Assembly: GCA_022559845.1 (NCBI GenBank)
Contig: JAHNEJ010002202.1
Location: 124,001 to 188,000, forward strand
Direction of reading: 5' to 3'
DNA length: 64,000 nucleotides
From: Amorphophallus konjac
Lineage: Eukaryota > Streptophyta > Magnoliopsida > Alismatales > Araceae
Under the pieces are notes generated by a model. That model was given only the letters and a program-made list of their open reading frames with translations. It was not told where the DNA came from and did no database searches. A program made the translations under genes and the position numbers. This document shows, in pieces, positions 57,021 through 64,000 of this stretch. The number at the start of each line of letters is the position of its first letter. The stretch's first letter is position 1.

Positions 57021-57104
57021 CATTCCGATGTAAATAAATATCGATCGCTTGTGGTCGGTGAGGATCTCGTCTAGTACCCGATCCCTCATATCGTCTGGTA
57101 CCTT
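57021..57104 (+). repeat. Hairpin box, copy C (degenerate stem)
   Basis: CCGATGTAAATAAATATCGATC...GGTCGGTGAGG followed by GTACCCGATCCCTCATATCG keeps the flanks of the other copies, with a weakened stem. Confidence 0.65.
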
Positions 57105-57488
57105 TCCACTCACAGGTGTCTCTCTTCCTTTTCCAACCAAGGTCCCCGATAGTTGTATCATCAGTCGGTATGGAGTCCCGTTGTGTGCCCTCGGCATTTC
57201 TTCCTCGGGTTTCCGGTAAATCTAGGAGAGAGCCGTGGGGATATTAAGTATCTTTTTTTCTCCTATCCTCTTCCCACTCCACTCCCAAAAAAGAGAGAGA
57301 GGGAGGGAAGAAGAGAGAAAAACCCAGACAGGGAAACAACTGGTCATCTAAATTAGGACGCCATTCTGTAGTTGGCTAGTGCCCGACGTGCCCAATCTTT
57401 TATTCACACCGAGAGGAGCAAGAGTCTAGACTTCGACCACATCTCTCACCACAATCGCCCCTACTACTTATAGAGGTAGGGGGACTCA

Positions 57489-57920
57489 ATGACCTGCCAA
57501 TTATCATCTTGGGATATACCTTTCTCCCATGCACTAGTTGAGTGGGTCGTCTACATACGGCCGAGTATTCTGGTTTATCGCCAGTTTGCTTGGAATTTCG
57601 GGTATGATCAAGCCATCCCTCCTAATGTGGATTTTCCTCTAGCTCTTCGACAGTACAGGCAAAGGGACATGCATCCGGCGGCATTGGCATGGGAGGCCTT
57701 TCTCTTTCGTGATGTGAAAGCAGATTATCCTTTGCCAGAACAAACACGCAAGGGTCACTTTGACATTCATTATGCATGCTGGTGGTTCAGAGTCGGCAAT
57801 ATATTCAGACAACGTAGTGACTCCATCCTTGCTGCTGAAGAGAGGCATCTGAGGAGGGAGGATTTGCATCCCTTATCTCTTGATTTAGGCTTTGTTAGAT
57901 CCCACTTTTTAACCTACTGA
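57489..57920 (+). pseudogene. Third PMD fragment
   Basis: A 143-codon frame: VEWVVYIRPSILVYRQFAWN, FGYDQAIPPNVDFPLALRQY, then HFDIHYACWWFRVGNIF. It aligns with the 5800-5500 region of the first PMD copy (FGYDQHIPAHSARFELPVR, EYVKWWNAW). The first half of the domain is missing and no clear tail follows the stop. It lies 0.4 kb downstream of hairpin box C in the same orientation, as PMD copy two does relative to box D. Confidence 0.75.
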
Positions 57921-58202
57921 GGATGATCAGTTAATTATTTATGGTGAAGAAAAATAATCTGTCTACTTAGATGATTGTCCTTTGTTACGTATTGAAGCAC
58001 TAATAGCATCTTCTTTATGCATATGTATCACGTGTTTTAACATTAGCAACAAATGAGTCATATTTCTTAAAATTTGAAAGCTACAATAACCAAGTTAAAA
58101 TAAAAAAATATGAACCACAAAGAAGTCTCATGTCATATCCAAACAAGACAAGAAATGATAATATTAATCATCAAATAGCTCAATGCGAGAAAGACTACAT
58201 AC
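57921..58202. other. AT-rich, intron-like sequence
   Basis: No repeat or coding signal; on the - strand it follows the donor at 58203. Confidence 0.3.
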
Positions 58203-58265
58203 CATTAATTCGACTGGAGACATGTTGACAACTGTCAAGGGTTCTAACTCGTTATTCAATAGGCA
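58203..58265 (-). CDS. Possible exon of an unidentified gene (63 nt)
   Basis: Between acceptor TTAACACAG|TGC and donor TTAATG|GTATG, 21 open codons ending ELEPLTVVNMSPVELM. The surrounding sequence is AT-rich and intron-like. In phase with 58811-58944 if the two are joined. I do not recognise the family. Confidence 0.4.
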
Positions 58266-58810
58266 CTGTGTTAATGAAAGGTAACTCAGGAACAATTCAA
58301 TAAGAGAAAAAGAGGGCATTACATATCTATGAGATTACAACCAGGAAACAAGAACACATGTTTCAATTCCTTTAGTTATATACCTGACCTGATATTAAAA
58401 CATGGTGAAAATGATACTATATAACTTCGTCCTTTTGTGATCCTTTATTATTTTTTAAAAAAATTTGTGCCAATAAACTCGATTGCTAGAGAGTAAGATT
58501 TGGAAAATGCAAGTGCTTATTAAATACGGCTAGGGCAAACTGTTCTATGGCATTTAGAAGGCAAAGATGACCTAAATATGTGCAATAAGTGTTGCTAGGG
58601 GAGTCAATTTACAATCTTGGGATGCAAAGCCACCTTGCAAGCCAAATTGGTCATCTACCAAGTCAAATGGCATATACTACTACCTGTTAGAAACATTTTG
58701 TTACAACTACTACTTGTTATACTTATATATTTGCCAAATGTCTTTCTAGATGAAATTAAAAAATAACAATAAAAATATTAAGTATAGGAAATAAAAAATA
58801 ATATTCTAAC
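58266..58810. other. AT-rich, intron-like sequence
   Basis: Lies between the two possible exons; no transposon signature seen. Confidence 0.3.
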
Positions 58811-58944
58811 CTGGAGATTGAATCTCAAACATCGCATCAATCGATTGTATTGTATATCATCGTGGGAAAAGTGTTGCGCGCAGCTTCCTCCAGTGCGGAT
58901 AAAGTTAAGACGATACCATCTGGCCAGTCATGACGTTGTATCTC
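58811..58944 (-). pseudogene. Possible exon of an unidentified gene (134 nt)
   Basis: Between acceptor TTTTGTAG|GAG and donor CTCCAG|GTTAG. One frame reads LARWYRLNFIRTGGSCAQHF and QYNRLMRCLRFNLQ after an early TGA (possibly CGA to TGA). It would be continued by the block at 58203-58265. Probably a relic. Confidence 0.35.
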
Positions 58945-59000
58945 CTACAAAACAATTAAGGTTATAGACTTTGACTGAGAAATTTGTATAAAAAAATCTT

Positions 59001-60830
59001 GAACAAAATGAGGAAGAAGATTTTATGTAGTCACTCATATTTAAATAAATTTTTAATTGAGTAAATATAATTCCTTAAATCAAATAAGAATAATTTTCAT
59101 CTAAATATTATGAGCCATATAAAATTGGTAATTATTGTAATTAAGAGGTGGGCCAACCAAAATATTTGTATGATAATGAAATGGGCTTATAAATAAAAGT
59201 TTATTGGGCTAAATAAAATTGGTAATTATTATAATTGTGAAGTGGACTCATAATTAAGGGCTAATTGGGCCTAAATAAAAGAATTAACCTTTACAATTCG
59301 GAATTCTTAGAACCATAATTTTAAGTGGGCTAAAAAGACTACAAATCAATTAATTGGGCCTTAAACTCGCAACCAAATCCTAACCCATCTAGATTGGCTC
59401 GTTCTCTAGAGAAACCCTAACCTATTTAGGGTTAGATGGATGTGGATGGTGCTAATTTTGGATGGGAAAAAATTTTCGAGGGGGAGAGTTATCTCTATGA
59501 TTTTGGGGGCAAATTAGGACTCTAGGAAGTTATAGTCTATAAATAAGACCCCAAATCTCCTCTAGCAAACCCCAGTTCATGCGTGGGACTTGGAGGCATG
59601 GAGAGGATCATGTTGGGATGAGGGAATCAAAATTTTTCCTCGAGCGTTCGTGCAGTCGTCGTTCTTCCTCCTCTTCTTCCTTTGGGCATTTAAAAGTAAG
59701 TATTCTTGGGTCAAACCTTAATTAATTGATGAAACATGATTAGTTGCATGTCTAGTTTATTTCTATAGCGTTTTTCCCAATTTTCATGCACTAGATTGCA
59801 TGAATTTTGTAGATTTTTTGCTAGGTATCATCATTTTATGACTTCACGGCCGGAACAAGTTTTTGTTTAAGATTGCGGCCTCAATAGATATCGCGTTTTG
59901 AACGCGGTAGCCCGATAGATTGCAATCATGCTTTATTCTTTTTTATTTTAGTTAAACAATTATTAACATGTCTTATTGAGTGGACGCTTTCATTTTAACG
60001 CGTTGCATTCTCAGGACGGGTTCTTAAAAACTAATTCTTTTAATAAAAATCTCATTCTCTGGATTGCAATTTCCACTCCGACTGCATTCATAAGAATGCA
60101 CACCCCTTGCAAATCACGTTCACAGAAATAACCTGGTCTTTGGTCTTAGAAAATATGATTTTCTCTATTCTATAATGAACCTTAACGGGAAATAAATTCT
60201 GAAATCCTTCTATTAACACTAAATCAACTATAGAATATAACTTAAATCTATTCATAGTTGGTTCTATATTGGCAAGGTTTTCACCCTAACTCTTGTTCTG
60301 ATTATTCTCTCCATCTTTAACCTTATGAATCTCTCATAAATTGATCTTGCCTTCTTGATACCTTTCTTCTGGGAAGTTACTCCAGCATGTTAAATTGATG
60401 ACCATAATTGGTTAATTGAAGTAGTAATTTCCATGCTAGCCTCGTTTCATTATTTAATAGATTTATTATCAACATATCATGTGTGATTATTGTTTTACGT
60501 TTGAAGATCGTGTCCCTCCAGTGGCATGAATCTACCGCACACTTGGTTTCTAATTTCTCGCATAACCCCAATTCTTGATGAACGGTAGGACCCTCCGATG
60601 AGTACTCCTCTTGTCGGTGTGGAACTTCTTTATCAAGACCTCCGTAAGTCTTGACGAGTCATAGATTTTCACATGAACGTTTAACTGGTTGTAACACAAA
60701 AACCCTGAAAACCCCTTAGAACCACGTCTTATTGACTTAAGATATGGTTCGATCGACCTTTGGAACCACGGAACGAGACCCTGTTCATCTTATTCTGAGC
60801 ATGGCACACCCGGAGACTGCATTCAAGTCA
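59001..60830 (+). repeat. LTR-like sequence with TATA box
   Basis: AT-rich upstream part with repeated GGGCTAAATAAAATTGGTAATTAT phrases (59110 and 59210), TATAAATA at 59538-59545, then a CT-rich leader. Resembles Gypsy LTRs in layout, but I find no partner. Contains a perfect small hairpin, CGCGTT-TTG-AACGCG (59892-59906). Confidence 0.4.
59538..59545 (+). promoter_or_regulatory. LTR-like TATA box
   Basis: TATAAATA followed by AGACCCCAAATC, a typical LTR promoter context. Confidence 0.45.
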
Positions 60831-60839
60831 TTGTTTCTT

Positions 60840-61560
60840 GAAGGCGGTTAAAGAGATGTAATTTCTATTGGGCTTGCTGCAAAATCTTCTCGGCGACCTC
60901 CTTGAGATGTCATCTCGCCGTTGAGTTCCCTCGAGCATCGATATCCCCTTTTTGGATAAGAACCTCGATGCAATCCTACACCTCCGAGCATTCCCCAGTA
61001 GGGTGAGACATTCTAGCGTGATATTTGCAATAGAGAAAATGACTCTGGGCCGTTTCATCGTAGTAAGACGGCGGGCCATGCGCCATCACTCGACCCTCCT
61101 TTAAGAGTTTGTCGACAAGCTTCTTAGTGTCTTCCTTGGGAAAAGAGCACTGATGAGAGGGTCGCCACCTCGGATACCACAATGTGGACTTTGGCTATTG
61201 GGAACTAGCTCCTTCCTTCCCTGGTTCAGGTAGTTGGACTATAGCTGAGGCACGTATGACATTGACAGAGAAGTTCAAACTCTCCTGACTATGTGGTTGT
61301 GGCGGGCAAACCGAGGAGCCACCCATATCAATTACTCCTCACCTAATAAAGTCCTCAACAAAGTCCTTTAAGGTCAGACAATCATGAATGATGCGGCCTA
61401 CAATCTTGTGGTATGGGCAATAGCCCTGATTTAATACTACACCTGATGCTTGCTGATTGGGGGATGCTGGGAGACCTAGTAGCCCTTCACGACGACACGC
61501 GAAGAAGATTTGCAAAGTCTTCTCACGAGGAAAAAGAATATAACTTCTCCAATTCCTCAT
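60840..61560 (-). pseudogene. Gag fragment with two CHHC modules
   Basis: Decayed frames on the - strand: LFPREKTLQIFFACRREGLL then YCPYHKIVGRIIHDC (about 61440-61390), and after an interval WYPRWRPSHQCSFPKEDTKK then YCKYHARMSHPTGEC (about 61030-60985). The order (FxKExTxxL block, then CHHC module, twice) is the same as at 33965-32739, so both loci belong to one gag family. Stops lie between the modules. Confidence 0.65.
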
Positions 61561-61949
61561 CCTCAGATGAGTCGGATGATTCTTCAGAGAAACAACCCCC
61601 CCGACCTAAGAGGAGTCCAGGCAGTAGGTGATGCACCTACCCCCTGCATGGGGGTCAGAGCTGGTCCCTTGGCAAATGGCCCAAAGGAGAAGGTAGCCAA
61701 TTGCTCATCGATATTTTTCAAGAATTGCAACAGTTGCCGTTGTTCCAGCTACAACTGCTGAATCTCCCATCGAAACTTCCAAATGGTCCTCCGCAGTGCT
61801 AAGCATTCAGGTAGTGAGGAAGGAGCGCGCTCTTGGACCAACATGGGGCTGTTGATTTGATAGCCCGGATTCTACCAATCTACCCGGGCTAGGTTTCCCC
61901 AGGGGGGATCTACCCTGACTGAGTAGACCCCATAACGCAGACCGAGACT

Positions 61950-63343
61950 TGAGACTACATGTGGGCCCTATTTACACATATAACAATCGAAGTCGGGTTA
62001 GCATCATTTCTATTTTATTATGTATTTTTATTTTATTTAAGTCTAATTTAGTAGTAGTAGTTGATAAGATTAAATTTAAAATTTTCAAGATTTATTGGGC
62101 TCATTTGGAGCTAATATCATGCCTTCTTATTTTTCTATCATCTTTTGGTGTGATTTTGCACTATTTTAGGTATTAGGGTATTTTGGTCTTTGGGTCTAAG
62201 AGAAAGATCATTAGGATTCCATCCTCTATAAATAATATTGTAATATCAAATTTAAGGTTAATGATGATTTAAGAATTTTAGAATGACAGTCGTCTTCTTC
62301 CTCCTCCCACGAAGGGTACAGGGCGTGAAGTCTCAAGTGAGGTGCAAAGCCCCTCCTATCTCTTTCTCCCACTTCTCTGCCTGCTTCCTCCTCTGTTCTT
62401 CCTCGCTTCCCCTCCCTCTCTACCCACCGTACGACGCGATAAGCCTCCACTTTTCCCCTGCATATCTTCTCCGTCCTCTTACCCCACTTTCCATCATGTC
62501 TCCTTTCTATGCTCTTTCTCTCCTATATTTGTTATCGCAAGTGCATAGCAACTCTGAAGGTGCCACGAATGCACCATCGGCAGCCCCTTCCCCTGCGCAA
62601 CTCCTCTCGGCACTCGATTAAGGGCGTCTTCAGCGTCGCCACCGCCATCTACGACCTGCCGCTCAACTGATGCCAACCTTATGCCCCACCTGCAACCACT
62701 AGCGGCAACAGAGGCTCGCCGCGAGTGCCACGTCGGCGGTCGGACCATCATTCGTCACCCACACCTGCAACAGTAGAGGCAGCCCCCCACTATTGGGGCA
62801 ACAACGCTAGCAAATAAGGTGACGACCTTGTTTCGCCTGCTCGTCATCCTCCGCCTGTGTCTATCGGTGACATCGCCCTCACTGGCCCTGCTCCTCTCTA
62901 CGGCCGCTGAGATCTCACGCTAGTGCCGTCCAAACTCTGCCCCCCCCTTTCCTTCTTCCTCTGTCTTCATTCTTCTCCCCTTCAGTCACCACTGTCATCG
63001 CTCCTTCCTCCTCCCTTCACCTTCTTCTTCCTCTTTGTCTGATCCTCTATGCATCCTAGCCCCCATCGAGCCTCCCCCTTCTTCTTTCCCTTCACAGTCG
63101 TAACCGACATCCTAACCCCCGTAACCCAATTCTTCTTCTTCTTGTTATCTTATTCATATGAACCAACCCCCTACACAATTGCCCCCTGTTCCTCCCCCAT
63201 AGCAGCCCCTAGCGTGGACACTTCCACCCCAGGTCGCGCTGAAGAGGTCCCCAGGTCGACCTTGCAACAGGCCTATTAACTGCTAAAGGTGGCCTGATTT
63301 GGTCCATTATGTCTCGACCCATTTGGAGATATGTCCCGCATCA
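61950..63343 (+). repeat. LTR of a Gypsy-like element, left end uncertain
   Basis: Ends GTCCCGCATCA directly before a primer site, nearly the same end as the LTR at 45484-47057. TATAAATA is at 62227-62234, followed by CT-rich sequence (62285-62480). A start at the TG near 61963 is possible. No partner LTR in the window. Confidence 0.6.
62227..62234 (+). promoter_or_regulatory. LTR TATA box
   Basis: TATAAATA about 1.1 kb before the LTR end. Confidence 0.5.
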
Positions 63344-63346
63344 ATT

Positions 63347-63358
63347 CAGTATCAGAGC
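63347..63358 (+). other. Primer-binding site, two mismatches (iMet tRNA)
   Basis: CAGTATCAGAGC, three bases after the LTR end; two mismatches to TGGTATCAGAGC. Confidence 0.65.
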
Positions 63359-63589
63359 TTAAGGAATCAACTTGTCCTTACAAGCCGAGGTCCGATAGTT
63401 AGTTACAGTTTCATCATGGTCGACAATTATGCATCTTTGTATGAGTGCCTCATAGATTTACGAAGTGAACCCTATGGTTTGGAGGGGACACAAGACGCAA
63501 TCTTAATATACTATAGTTTAGTGACTATTCTCCCTATCCAGATCAATAAGAAAAGATGATGGAATTTGTGTGAAGAATATTATTCTTAC
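63359..63589. other. Short remnant after the primer site
   Basis: About 200 bp that would be the element's leader; a plus-strand frame runs through it without recognisable gag. Confidence 0.35.
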
Positions 63590-63673
63590 ATTTGACACGC
63601 AGCGTTCACAAATTGCTCTGATAAGAAGCCTCAACCGCCCATCATGAAAGTCATCTCCGGTTGGCACCATCTC
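63590..63673 (-). CDS. Possible exon of an unidentified gene (84 nt)
   Basis: Acceptor TTTTTATCCGCAG|GAG and donor TCAAAT|GTAAG enclose 28 open codons (EMVPTGDDFHDGRLRLLIRA to CVSN). Both splice sites are good. The start GAGAT is similar to the exon-like block at 58811-58944, suggesting duplicated exons or one gene family. Family unknown. Confidence 0.45.
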
Positions 63674-64000
63674 CTGCGGATAAAAAGTCACAAGTTAACC
63701 AAAAGAAGAGGGTCAGTTAAATCCATGTCCACTACTCAGAAGATGCAACAAAATATTCCAAATGTACATACATGACATAAACAAAATAAGAGAAAGCTTA
63801 ACTATATTAGGCAAGCCTTGTTTTTGTTGTTAAGTAACATATATTTGTATACCAAGTCTAGAAAACTTATCCAATGATTAGGATGCACCATAAGTCAGTT
63901 ATTTTGACCACTAACAACAAATTTACATCATAACAACAATTTTTTTAGATAGATACAAAATTCTGTCAAAAGTTCAGATGAATATAAAATATTATGGCTC
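63674..64000. other. AT-rich, intron-like sequence
   Basis: No repeat or coding signal up to the window end. Confidence 0.3.

Noticed and set aside
1..64000. tRNA or rRNA genes
   Set aside because: Only tRNA-complementary primer sites of 12 bases were found; no cloverleaf or rRNA segments were recognised.

Overview
This window reads as intergenic heterochromatin from a flowering plant. It is packed with LTR retrotransposons inserted into one another, and I see no intact host gene. Evidence for a plant: a Sirevirus-type Ty1/copia element, a Tekay/Del-type Ty3/Gypsy chromovirus, iMet-tRNA primer sites, and at least three copies of the plant mobile domain (PMD). I cannot name the species. All comparisons were made by eye; no database search was possible.

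Layout. (1) 1-20652: the 3' part of a Ty3/Gypsy element on the + strand, resembling the Tat lineage. It has the integrase C-terminus (2-385), a purine-rich spacer, a 137-bp tandem array (727-1411), and then a large intron-containing PMD gene on the opposite strand (17872 down to 1950). That gene is split by a 10.2-kb Sirevirus (6858-17081) flanked by a perfect 5-bp duplication, GCATA. The Sirevirus keeps only gag and has lost pol. A candidate Gypsy 3' LTR begins near 19335 and contains a dense array of the motif AAGTCTRTACA, which also fills the Sirevirus LTRs. (2) 20653-29840: a Tekay-like Gypsy element on the - strand. Its complete gag-pol frame carries eleven stop codons and no frameshift, and its 5' LTR is truncated. 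(3) 29841-44760: older LTR-like pieces and a long, broken gag region (35449 down to 30893) with repeated CHHC modules. (4) 44816-51300: a second PMD gene copy on the - strand, interrupted by a deleted gag-only LTR element (45484-49408). (5) 51300-57480: LTR-like promoters with GC-rich arrays, CTG-rich repeats and an unidentified gene fragment (54375-54790). (6) 57489-64000: a third PMD fragment (+), a second copy of the CHHC-module gag (-), a partial LTR with a primer site near 63347, and small exon-like blocks.

How the parts relate. The window records successive insertions. The Gypsy/PMD elements came first. The Sirevirus, the Tekay element and the small gag-only element later landed inside them. 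Decay is mostly by point substitutions to stop codons, as expected for methylated C-to-T mutation. The points most worth pursuing are the spliced antisense PMD gene, the AAGTCTRTACA motif shared by two unrelated LTR families, and a hairpin-bearing box of about 90 bp found five times at LTR-like sites.
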